Shown here: positions 11,284-23,100 of the stretch, piece by piece | Numbering within the stretch: position 1 is the stretch's first letter | Layout: the number at the start of each line of letters is the position of its first letter | Assembly (NCBI GenBank): GCA_038380795.1 | Contig: CM076259.1 | Span: forward strand, 62,267,938 to 62,331,937 | Length of the DNA: 64,000 nucleotides | Reading direction: 5' to 3' | Source of the DNA: Pyrocephalus nanus | Lineage: Eukaryota; Chordata; Aves; Passeriformes; Tyrannidae | The notes under the pieces: model-generated | What the model was told of the DNA's origin: nothing | Databases searched by the model: none | The model's input: the letters and a program-made list of their open reading frames with translations, nothing else | Program-made: the position numbers and the translations under genes

Positions 11284-14200
11284 GGCAAGCCAAATAAAAT
11301 AAATCTTAGCACACTGGGGAACTTCCAGATGTGTGGGAGAAACTTAGCATGATAAATGACATGACCCACATAATTTGCAGAGCTGTCAGCCTGATGGGGA
11401 TCCTGGGAAGTTGAGTTGGTACTGCATAACATTTTTATCAGGCACCAAGGGTGATACAGAATCAACAAGGCATGTGCCAGATTCACCAAAAATGGGCAAA
11501 CTTCTGGTCTCAAAATGCTCTTGTGGAGAGGCATGTTCATCATCTAAAGGTATTTCTGATGTATATGTGCATTGTGGGAGAGAGAACTAGGGGAGAAAGG
11601 AAGCAGGTGGGAGTTAGAGATCCTACACTGATGTTGATATTCTTGAGATTATTCACAAACAAAGCAGAAAAATATGCTGAACTGTAAAATGTACATGGGA
11701 GAGATTTAAAAGGACCATCAAAGTAGAAGGTGGTTTGATGGCAACCTATAGCCACCTATGAGTAAACAGATGACTGGAGACAGTGTTTCAGTCTGGCAGA
11801 CATAGATACAAAACGATTCAGTTGCTGGGGTTGGAAATAAATTTTTAATTATAAGTAATTTACTGTAAGTACTTCATCATCAGAACAACTCACAATGGAT
11901 TAAAAAAATGTTTATACTGGAAGTTTTTCCAGAAAGATCTTGTTTATTCCAACCATTGTCTTTGGATCTGAAGCACAAACTGATCTCAGTAAGTCCCGTG
12001 GTCCATGCAAAAAGAAAATTGGCTTGAAGGTTTTCATGAGTCCTATCTTTAAAATCCATGACCTGCAGAGAAATAAAAGTGACACTGCATGCTGAGGGAT
12101 CTGCTCTGTGTCAGGTGTCTGAAAGAGGAGGCCTCAGTCCTGGTGAAATTATTTCTGAATCAAAGAGATGTTTCATTCAAAAGAGTGTAGTCATTTAGGG
12201 TGAGTGTATCAGCTTGGCTGTTCAAAAAAACCACAGTGCAGTAATCTAATGATAAAATCAGCAAACAGCACAGTGGGAGAGGGGAGGTTATTCAGTGTCT
12301 TCAATTTCTTCTTTAGCACATCACATTCAAATATTTCCTTGGACTGGAAGAGATACTTCTTATTGCGTAGATTACACTCAGCCACTTGGGAAAACAGAGT
12401 GGGGGAAGAGGTCTTAGGGTATTTTTGCTTTGTTCCTTTTTGAGTCATTGTATCTGGCTGTAAAAATACCACTGAGCAAGTTGGCAGTATCACCAATTCC
12501 CAACAGCACTATTATACCCATTTTTCCCCAAATCTAAAAAAAATTAAATAAATAAAGCTTTAGAAAGCAAGAAGCACTATGTAAGGTAAAAGCCAGTTCA
12601 GAGAAAGGCCATCAGAGCTGCCATCCCCAATGTCTCTTTGCTAAAGCAGCTCAGACTTGAAATTAAACACAGTGGGAGACATCTGTGAACTACCAAAGAT
12701 GGTGCAAAGGTTACTGAAAATCTTTGTGGCCTCTGTGATTCATAAATACCAGCCAAATACAAACAAAGGCTTTTTTCTTTTGTGACACTCATAGTATTGT
12801 GGCTTGAATCACACAGAGCCATATTGTTGGGTTATTTTATCTTAATTCCTTTGTAGATTCAAGTGGAGAAACAGGCTTAAAGAGCTGTTGGGGCAGAGCA
12901 TGTCTTGCAGGAAGGCTACTGAGATGGATCTCTCATCTCAGGCTCTTCTGTCCCAGCTTTCTGTCACTGGCCCTTTCTTCTTTCTTGTTATCTTTCCTGT
13001 AGAGACCTAACTGCAGATGAGGCCAGACCTCAATGAGCTGCAGGTTACTGGAACCATGGACAACCTCAGTGTATTTTTTACGAACCATTGGAGCCTTGGG
13101 TAATTATTTGGGTGTTCAGAGTACACTCAAATCCAAGCCACACCAGCAACACTAGTCAGCAGAGCTAATCTGGGATCTTCAACCTAACCCTACAGTCCAG
13201 ACACAACTTTTGTTTTCAGGGAAACCCAATCAGCCCAAACGCCCTTTTTTGCCAGTACTCAACTTCATATTTTCTCAGCAAAACTGATGAATGGACATAA
13301 AATGAAACCAAGCCATGCCTCTGCAAGTAATCTATTGTAGGGGTTGCCAAACACAGCCTAATCAAGGTGAGACAACAACAGCTCTGCATCCTCAGGTCTG
13401 TCCCACAGAGGGGCTGAGCTCATAGCCACCACAGGAATACATCCACACTCACACAGGATGCATGAACACACACTGCTAGTCATGCAGATGGGCACTGGCA
13501 GAAATACACAGACAGAGGTGTCTCAGATGGGCTAATCCTGTTCTGCTTCCTGGCAGTTCTGCATGAAGGTCTGGAAGAGGGAAATGTACACATACATATA
13601 ATGTTGGTCCCTCCACTGGCTGTGGTTGGATTATAAGTCTGCCCAGCAGCTGCCCCTGGATCCCAGTTTTCCAGGCATGGACACCTAGCCATGAAAATCC
13701 CCGTGGTTGAGGCACCACTACAGATACCTAAGGTCCAAACCTCCTTGCACATGCTCAGACACAAACAAGTCTCTCAGTCATCCCCTGTATCCCTTGTTCT
13801 CTCCTACAGATGATTCACAAACCCTTGGGTCTTTCCAGGGCATGGCTCAAAACTACAACAGGCATCTCAATATCTGGCTCTAAGGCCTCTTATCCTACTC
13901 ACCAGCTAGTCTGGCTTGGTATTGGATTATGAAAACATGCTGAGCTGTGCACCAACACAGCCTCTCCTGTCCCTCTGCCCCCCACCCTGCTTAACTTTTG
14001 CATTTTGACTCCACCACACCCATGGATGCTGAATAGGATCCTTCTCCCAGGAGAAGAGTTGAAATGGCATTTAATCAGGAGATGGGGCAGACTGTACTGA
14101 TGAGGTGCAGGGCATGACCAGACAAGTGTGCTGATCAGCTGCCTGTTTGCACATGACTTGCCCCTTTGATACCTTTACTATCACTCTCATTACATGCTTT

Positions 14201-15299
14201 TTCTTTCACAAATCCCTTTCATAGCTCTCTTTCCCTACCTTTGGTTTTTCCCTGAATGTTTGATACTATATCATGTAATCCCAAAATGCCCTTCCCCAGC
14301 ATCTCATTCCCCCACAAAAACAATAACACCCCTCCGCCTGTCAGGTGCTCCAGAGACCCACTACTGTTGTAGCATCTCTGTGGGTCCCACGTCCTATCTA
14401 TGGAGCTTATGTCCTCCTCCAACAGCCCAAGGAAAATCTGGGTCAGGATGCTGGTTTTTTCTGATCAGGTTATTGAGGTCCCCTGTCTGTCATTGGTATT
14501 ATGTACTCTGTCACAGTTGTGAAGATGGGTCTTTAAACATAGAAATTAGCAGTGTGGATCCAGGTACCATACCTGGCTACCTCAGTGGGTGGTGGTGCAG
14601 CTTCTGTGCCAAGCCACAGTGAAGTGCTGGGAATGAGAGCTGAACTTCTGAAACACCACCGGAGAATCTAAGTTAGAAAAAAATCACTATAACACACAGA
14701 CCACCATTAGTCATCTCTGTGTAGGAACCTTCTCAGAAAGATTAATGTGCAATTTGCTGCAATTTTGTGTCTCTGAAAATTTTATATTATGTCAAGATTC
14801 CTGATGCATGGGAAGGCCTTTAGCTTTTATACACTAGAGAATATCAGGACAGGCAGTGACACTTTCCATGTCATGTGCCACAGAAAGTGCAGTCCAGTAT
14901 CTGCCTGCAGCGTCAGCGGGGCTCATTCATGGCTTCTTCTGCAGTTTCTCTTTGTTTCATAAAATAAAAGAAGCAAATTTAGAAAGAAATGGTGAATGTT
15001 AATTTTCTTCTCACTAGGCCTGGATGGATATTTCCAGCATGTTTCTTAAGTGTCCCGACTCATCTAAAACATTTGTTTCACCCAAGGGTACATTTTGCAG
15101 ATACTTCAGAGATGGAGTTTGCTGGCAGGGTATCTCACAGACACAATAGAAGTTAAGTAAATATCAAGCAGTATCATATTTGCAGGAAACAGACAAGTGT
15201 AGCTAATATATATATAGATTATCAAGCTTGAGATTACTACAAGCTTGACCAATGGATCCGCAAACCCTACTATCAAGATCGGTTGCAGGATGAAGGGAT
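11284..15299. other. Non-coding stretch, nothing recognised
   Basis: No gene, RNA or nameable repeat can be seen. The longest open frame is on the plus strand at 14,194-14,622 (142 codons from a non-ATG start). It has a hydrophobic start and then proline- and serine-rich sequence with no family resemblance, and its length is within chance for a window this size. A weak TA repeat lies near 15,208-15,218, just before the CR1 copy. Confidence 0.55.
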
Positions 15300-15981
15300 T
15301 TAGATCAGCCCTGTTGGAGGGAATTTGGGATACTGGTGGATGACAAGCTGGACATGACCAGACAATGTGTGGTCATAGCCCAGAAAGTCAACTGTGTGTT
15401 GTATCAAAACAAGTGTGGCCAGCAGGTCGAGGGAGGTGATTCTGCCCCTCTGCTCTGCCCTGGTAAGACCCCACCTGGAGTACTGCATCCAGCTCCCGAG
15501 TCCCCAGAACAAGAAAGATAAGAAGCAGGTTCAGAGGAGAGTCACGGAGATGATTAGAAGGCCAGAGCACCTCTCCTTTGAGAAAAGACAGGGAGAGTTG
15601 GGCTTGCTCAGCCTGAAGAAAAGGCTCCAGGGAAGCCTTATTGAAGCCTTTCAGTACTTAGGGCTTGTACAAAAGATGAGGACAAACTTTATAGCAGGGC
15701 CTGTTGTGAAGGACAAGGGGCACTGGTTTTAAACTAAAAGAAGGTAGATTTAGACTAGATATAAGGAAGATTTGGTTTTTTAAAAATGAGGGTGACAAAA
15801 CACTGGAACAGGTTTGCCAGAGAAGTTGTGGATTCTCCATCCCTGGAGACATTCAAAACCAGGCTGAACGGGGCTCTGAGCAACATCATCTAGTTAAGGA
15901 TGCCTGTGCTCATTTCAGGAGGGTTGGAATAGATAACCTATAAAGGTCCCTTTGAATTCAAAAGTTATATGATATTATGAT
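15300..15981 (+). mobile_element. CR1 LINE, 5'-truncated, with 3' end
   Basis: A plus-strand CR1 copy holding the last third of ORF2 and the 3' tail. The translation near 15,330-15,360 reads VDDKLDMTRQC, and at 15,420-15,500 it reads [19 protein letters not shown] (one residue run of the RT C-terminal region) followed by LEYCIQL. Further on come [18 protein letters not shown] and [19 protein letters not shown], all strongly CR1-like. The untranslated end contains the typical ggttggaatagataacct and a degenerate ATTCTATG-type tail (ttatatgatattatga) to about 15,980. Frameshifts (for example at about 15,400) and stops make it inactive. The 5' truncation is normal for CR1. The left boundary is approximate. 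Confidence 0.93.
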
Positions 15982-18900
15982 CAAGACTGAGCCATTTTGA
16001 AAATCTGTTCATCAAAAATTAAGTAACATCTGGCAGAGGCAGCAATAAGGCAATGCTAAGGTCAAAGGGGACTTTGGTGCCTTTCATTGAAAGCTTGAGG
16101 GCCATGTTTAGCTTAAGGAGTTGATTTAGCATCCGTCTCCCTGTAGCACATGATATGCACAAAGCCCTGTAAGCACTCTGCCAACTTGCCACTAAACTCA
16201 ATAGCCCCTTGTTACCACAGCTGATGACGAAGGGTGATGCCATGACAGGATTATCTGCATCAATGGGCTTCTCCCTCAGCACTGACCCCTCTCATCCTGG
16301 GGCAGGCTTGGTGTCAGCACTTCTGTGAGATCTGAACTCCCCCTTTTTTTCCCTTGGTAAACTAGCAGAAATATTGGTGGCTTCAACACTGTGTGGAAAG
16401 GTCAGAGACTTGGTTTAAAATTAGTCTGACCAGAGCAAGCACCCCAAAAATGTGTGGGTGTGTCCTTCACTAATATGCTCCATGTGTTGTCTTTGCTATA
16501 GCCCCACAAATCTCCACCATAAACATCCATACTGAACTCCCCTGATCTTACCTGTTCAGCTCCCTCAACAGCTACTTTCTCAAGCAGATCAGGGGGGCTG
16601 AAACAGAGCAAGAAAGGTTTCACAAGGCTGAGTAATCAGAGACACTATCATCCTCTGCTTCTTCTCATCAATCATAGACACAGTATTTAACATTTTCCTT
16701 GACATCCAAATTCTCAGTGGTTGATAATCCTCCAAAGAGAAAAAGGAACTGGGTCTTCTCAGATGAAGTAGAAGTATCCAACAAGTCAACCAAGTGATCT
16801 CTACAAATTCAGATAAAAAAACAAGTCACTATTGTTTTTTTAAACTCCTAATTTTTCAGTAATGAAATTCAGTGTTTGGAATTGGCTTAATTTTTCTCAT
16901 TTCTTAGCCCTCCTTTCTGAGACTCTTTCCCAGTTTGGTCACAGAAGGAGTTGTTGAAATGGTCTTAGTCACTAGCCATCACCCAGAAGAAATGCCAGTT
17001 TACTCTCTCTAGATGTTATTAGCAGTTATTCATATTTACCTTTCCTGCAGAGGTTTTGGAGAGCTGACAGATAGTTTTGGAATACTGTATTTACAGATCT
17101 TCCAAGGGTGGAACACTTGTGCTAGTTTGCTAATGCGCTTGGCCTTTCTTGTGGCAACTTTAGTGTTCCTAATCTGTAGATTAAATGGAACCCAGAGCAT
17201 GTGTCATTTTTTACCAGGCAGTTGGACTATACATTAGGAACTGGACTTTCCCTTTGCAACAAGCCATTTAAGAACTACACTCTCATCTTCTTTTCTACCT
17301 ATTTCCCCTTCTGACGTACCCAGCATTTTGGAATCCTTTTTAAAAACATGTCATTAATATTTATGTATTTGATATTGTAGACAACTTGCTTAGAGTTTAC
17401 CGGCACCAACAAGAGCAAAGCATGCAGTGGTGAATGGAAGCTCATTCCTTGAGCCAGCTTAGAGCTGAGGGGCTTTATATTTTGTTTCCTAACTGTGAAA
17501 ATTACATGGAAAGTTCTGCAGGTATCAGCATTTTGCAATAATCATTTCCATATAGCCAAATAGAGAAATTCATGATTTTGGTTTCTACACAAGATTTTTC
17601 AGGTTTTAAGAGCAAACTGAGAGACCTCTGAACAATATCCTCCTACATTTACATCTTGAAGTGTAAAGCTCTTAAGGGTGGTGACTCATAAAGCATTTCT
17701 TCCTTCCTCAGAGATCCAATCTTGCAGATGGAAATAAGGTTTGCAATTCCTGTGAGGAAGCCAGCATGAGGGGTGGGGGGAGGTGTCAGGGCCCACACCA
17801 CATTAAATGATGATGGATTGATGGGACCACATCAGTGAGTACTGAAAGCTATGTAGCTCTCTGGGTAAGAGGAGATGGCAGGAACAGAAGAGCATCATTA
17901 GTTTACCCACCAAGAGAGGCTTCAAACCAATGAGCAACATTCTAGAGGTGCCTGGAGGCTCACAGTTGAAGCCAGCAGGTGAACTTGGCTTCCTGATGGG
18001 AAATCTCCAGCCAGCGGAAAGTCACCAAAGCCCCTACCTGCTCCACCACTTAAATCAAAGTCACGAGGTGTCATGCCACAACACAAACAGAAATAAAGTC
18101 TGTCTCAACCTGCAAGTTATACGTTTAAAAAGCAAGGCAGGCCATGCTAATGCCATATAGTTCCCTTTTCAGGACCTGATTTTTTTAAGTCTGGAAGAAA
18201 TTACCCAAATCTAGTTGTGTTATAAACAGAACCTAGAGCACCTCTCTCTGCCTCTTTTGTCACTAACCCCATGACAACCCCAGGGGTAAAAATCAAAGGA
18301 GTAAGAAGAAGTTAGCATTTCCTCCATGAATGCTAAAAGCAGCACCAAATGATGTGCATGAATCATTCCTTCTACTCTTATACAAGCAAGGATAAAAATG
18401 TAGCAGTCATAAAACTGGGATAAACTGTCATGCTCGGGGACATAAAACATCTCTTAAAGTTAAGCAGAAACTCTTCCACTGGCAAGTCATTTCATGGCAG
18501 TACATTGTGTGGAGTCTGCACCTTTCTTCAAAGCTCCTGTGCTAACAACTGTCAGAGGCAGAATACCAGATTGCAGAAAGCATTTGACTAATCTGCAATT
18601 GCAATTTTTATCTCACTACAGGTTATATTCTGTTCCCCTTTCAAGATTTTTTTTCACAAGGTTGTCAAGGAGTATTTATGTCCTTGCTATGAGAATGTAT
18701 GGAGAACGTCACTCAAAGGGAAGAGGTTTTCATCCAGTGTTAGGTTTGCCGGGTAATTAAACTGTCCTTTTAATATGCATTTAGAGTGATTTCTCTGGTG
18801 CTGCATGTGAAGAAACGATGATGTCTTACTTCCACATATTATATATCTTTGTGTTTAATGCACTCATTCAGGAAGTTACTGCTCCTTTTGTTTTGCCACC

Positions 18901-21900
18901 TGCAACAATATTCTGAAGACTATATTCTTAAAAGTATCAATTAGCACATTGCAGTGGTAGAAATGTCAACTACATCAACTATATGGTGACCAAATCTCAA
19001 AGGCAAAGCATGTGCAAATATTCTGAACGATGTCAGGGCACTGATATCTGGGCCCTAACACACAATCATATAGATTGCTGATGTGTTGCCTTTCCTGGCA
19101 CATTTTCAGTACCAATTTCAGTTCCCAGGCACCAATATCTCAAACACTCCTCATTTTGGGAGTTAGCATGGCATACTGACCATTCCCCAAGCAGTTTGGC
19201 TTTGGTCACCCTTCTCTGAAGATCTGTTAATGTAAGTGCAGTGAAGCCCATCCTTTGTCAACTGTCCTCATTTTTATAAGACAGAGATAGGCACAGTTAA
19301 TTTATCAGTGTTGATAGCAACATTTCTCCTATCTCATACTCACAGCATATTTTCATTCCCTGTAGTCCTGCGTTTCCTGTTCTTATCAGTCCTATACTCT
19401 GGTTTATCTCATTAACAGAACATGCTGCCAATGAGTCGGGCAGTGAGAGCCATCATAGTTTATGTGCTCCCACAGGCAAGGTGTTAAGGGCTGCAGGGCT
19501 GGCAGAAGGTCCTTTGTGTTGCATTTTCTCATGTTTAGGTTCTCCTTCACTCAGAGTGGCCCTACATCTGCTGGGAGAAGTGTGGGATCTGCAATAACCA
19601 GCAAGCTGAGAGGTGCATAAGAGATCTGATGGGGAAAGTTGGGGAAGGTCTTAGAGAAGAGCAGAGTGAAGCCCATTCAAAGAGCCAGAGCTGGTTGTCA
19701 ACAGAGGCTGCCTCCAGTGCAAATGGATGATTCTATAATTTTCTGGGATTACGTTCATAAAGCAGCCCTTTATTAGGAGCCACTAGGTGCAGAGGAGACT
19801 TTACAGGCAGGGTAGAATGCTTTCTGTGCTCAGGAGGAGCAGAGGGATTAGGAAACATATATGTGTTTACAGCCTTGCAGTGGAATTAGGTTTGTGGATG
19901 AAGCCACAAATTAGGCACTGCTGAGATTTACATGTTTTCCTCTGACTAAACCTCATCCACCCCGCAGGCCTCACCGCAGCTCCCCTGAGCAAGTGCTCCA
20001 CAGGGCCTCCAGCGCAGAGGGCCAGACCAAGGTTGTGATATCTCCAAATTCACCAAAATGATGCCTAAATGAACCTCACACAGCGTGAGGGCACTGTGGT
20101 GTCTCCCCACAGCTGTCCCTCTCTCCCCAAGCAGCTTCTGTGTGTTGTCTGGTGCTGCGTGACGGGCAGTGCCGTCAGCACAGGCTCCCTCCATCTGTGC
20201 ACACACCATCTGTGTGCCTTCTTCCCTTTACAGGCAGCTGCAGGTTTCCTGCAGCATATGTTCAGCCTCCCACAGCTGGAAGCAGTAAGAGATAGTTTGA
20301 TCTACATGTTACATGCAGGAAGGATTGAAGTTCGCAAATTTTTAGCACTCTGCACGCTAGCAGGCCTGCAACAATCTTTATTAGCTGGTTTGCTCACTTT
20401 ATGATTGCCATTTTCATCCCCTTATGAGAAGATGCTGCGATTCCTGCAGGAGGAAAAGGCTCTTGTCACTTTATCACCTCACTGTCATGGACCTCTGTCC
20501 ACTTCTTGCCATTTTGTGGAAAGAAAATCCATCTTCAGCATCGCTTCTGTCCATCAACAGAAAGGTCTGAGCTGGAATTTTGCCATGGTTGGTTAGCGTG
20601 GGTTGGTTTTTTAAAGCACCTATCACCAGAGTATCAAAGCACTGAAATAATGTTAGTAATGTTTGCCTCTCCACTGATCTTATCTCTAAAAGCCAATCCT
20701 ACTGGAGACCATTGGTCTTCCATATGGTACTGCTTAAAGGGTTTGTTTTGCTAGATGGGCTGATCTGCAGCCAGTGCTGGGATAGTCTCTAACTCTGGGG
20801 TCAGATTCCAGGCTTTAATTAGTACTCTTACAGTTTGTAAGAGCTTTTTGCAAGATGACTTTAGCACTGCTTATAGATGTGTTTTCTTAAATTAATTGGT
20901 TTCATATGGTGAAACTTCCAGTGCCTAAAGAGGTCTGTGAACACAACAAGTCTTGAAACTGAGGTTAAAGAAATACTCTGGCAGGTGTAACTCAGGTAGG
21001 AAACATCAGAAAATGGATTTAAAAGAAGTCTGTGATTTTAGAAATAGCTGACTGTGCTTTGCTGAGTTGACTGGCAGTTTTCTCCACAATCTCTAGAATA
21101 GTTACCTGCGACCTTTTAAATTTCAATATATTTTCATGCTTTGGCACTCCCTAGACACATTGAAATAAATCTTGTGGGGTTTTGCATGTTGCAACAACTG
21201 GGTGCATGCTACTGTGGTCAGTTTTAATAGGTATTAATACTGTGAGTAGCAAGCAAATTATAAATGTTTCACATTAGACATAATTTTACAGCAGACAATT
21301 TTATAAGGAGAATGGAATTAATCAAATTCAGTAATTTGTATTAAAATATCTTTTACATTCCCTGTGTTCCAGTGGAACTGATGACAAGCCTAGAGAAGCA
21401 TGCTAGGACAAACAAACCAGAAAATTAAATTCTTCTAGTTTTAATATGTTACATAATAATAATACATATAATAAAAAACCCTAGTGTCTTTCTTTGTTCC
21501 TACTTTCCTTTTTATTAATATTGACTAATGCTATTTCTCTGGACAAGGCCTTAATTTTTGTATTACTGGTACCAGTGATACCTAGAGCTAGGTGGTGGGA
21601 AAGTTTGAAAAAAAAAAGATCAGATACATTTATTTTTTTTCATCGCTTCCAGTTTATTTTTTTCAGATGGGCTGATATATTGTTCTGCATGCCTATCTTT
21701 GAGATATTGAAACCAGGAAAAAGAAACCTGACTGACCAAAATGTTTTCTCTTTTTAGAAAACTTGCTTTTCTCATCAATGTCACAACATGGTCAGCTTTT
21801 GAGATTTTGTCAAATGTATGGCAATGACACTTGTTTTTTAATGAAGCCTCAGTTTATATGGTCATGTCATTACATGGAAGCTAGCATTTAAAGAGAAAAA

Positions 21901-22590
21901 AGTTTCAGGTGAATACAGGACCTGGAAAATGCACTCTGACTGTAGACTTTACATAAAAGCAGCCTGAACTGTGTTTCAAAAGAAAATAGCTGTCTTTTCA
22001 TCCTATCTTATTTGGGGGAGTGATCTCATAATTTTGAAGTTCTTGAGGCTGTCAAAACTCAAGCTAATATCAGGCTCCACTGCTGTTAACGACTTCATTA
22101 GTCTTGTATTAGCCTAGGTCTGATTAATGCTTACTGGAATTGATGCTTTCAGCTTGTGTAGAAATTAAAGTTGCTTTCATTTGGTATATCTCCTTATAGG
22201 TCAAAATAGAAACAGATCGCTAGGGAGGAAAGGGAAGGAGAGTTGTGCTGCTGCCACAAGAGACTTCCACAATCTGACTGCAAACACCCTGGGAGACCTG
22301 ACTCTGTGTCTCTCCTGTGTCTCTGCATGGGAAGGGGAGGTGTCTCTGCATTTCAGAGCCAGCCAACTTTCCTTCTTCTCTCTGCTGCAGTTCAGTTGCT
22401 TGTTGTGGCTTCTTTATGAGAATGTGGCCATGGAGTGGTCACGCAGTTCTGCTGGTCCGTGACATTATTTCACGCTCAATAAAAGTTGTTGCTTTTGTAT
22501 TAGCATTTCATATTAGATTTTTAAGGGGGCTGTTTAAACCCAGTTGGAAATTAGTCCCCGTGCAGCCACTTCTCTCCTCCCACCCCCTCA
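15982..22590. other. Non-coding stretch, no gene supported
   Basis: I see no recognisable gene or repeat in this 6.6 kb. One short stretch at 20,234-20,284 is flanked by an acceptor-like tract (tttacag) and a donor-like GTAAGA, and is treated as a finding only. The sequence around 19,720-19,740 faintly recalls a CR1 tail (gattctataattttct), but the DNA before it does not follow CR1. All open frames are under about 115 codons. Confidence 0.5.
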
Positions 22591-23100
22591 GGTGACAGAG
22601 ACAAAAGGCAGAGATTATGGGTTAAAATCAAAATTTACTGGAAACAGCAATGCGATAAGAATATGAACAGTAACAGCAACAATATTGATAAGAACAGTGT
22701 ATAAAAGAGGGCGCTTACATGGAATATGCTCATCCATGCAACGTGACTGCAGCCAGAGCCATGAGACAAAGAACAAAAAGGCCCCTGCCCCTTCCACACG
22801 TGTGTTTTTTCCCCATGCCTGAGACAATGAAAAACAATGTCAGACAAATCCTCCAGTTGGCATCAGTGCCACCCCACCACTCCACCGCCTACTGCCCCAG
22901 ACAAGGACAAAATGGCTAGAGACCCTCCGTGTACTACCTTTTTCTTCCACCCAACGTCACACTCCCTCTTTTTGGAGAATCCCTTACTTCCACCCCCCAG
23001 CAGAGACATGGGTGGTATAGAATAACAACCTCAACACACCCACATTACTCCAGGCTCCACCTCCTCATCCCCTTGGCTGAAACTAGGACAGGGCAAAACG
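22590..23100. mobile_element. Possible LTR-retroelement remnant (avian ERV type)
   Basis: The segment has a composition unlike its surroundings. An A-rich left part (gggttaaaatcaaaattta, then repeated aacagtaacagcaacaatat-like phrases) is followed by a TATA-like tataaaagag at about 22,700 and a C-rich right part. The right part contains agcagagacatgggtggtat and ggctgaaactaggacaggg. These resemble phrases that recur in avian ERVL-like LTR elements as I remember them. I see no gag, pol or env frame, no clear TG...CA ends and no target-site duplication. It could equally be unique sequence. A repeat-library search would decide. Confidence 0.3.

Noticed and set aside
11086..11352. A lysine-rich open frame
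   Set aside because: It is the translation of an A-rich low-complexity tract.
14194..14622. A 142-codon frame with a hydrophobic start
   Set aside because: It uses a non-ATG start, has no domain or family resemblance, and its length is within chance.
19715..19745. A CR1-tail-like gattctataatt
   Set aside because: The sequence upstream does not show the CR1 3' region, and the tail word is too short.
22698..22706. A TATA-like tataaaaga
   Set aside because: Matches of this length are expected by chance, and no CpG enrichment or exon follows. It may simply be part of a repeat remnant.
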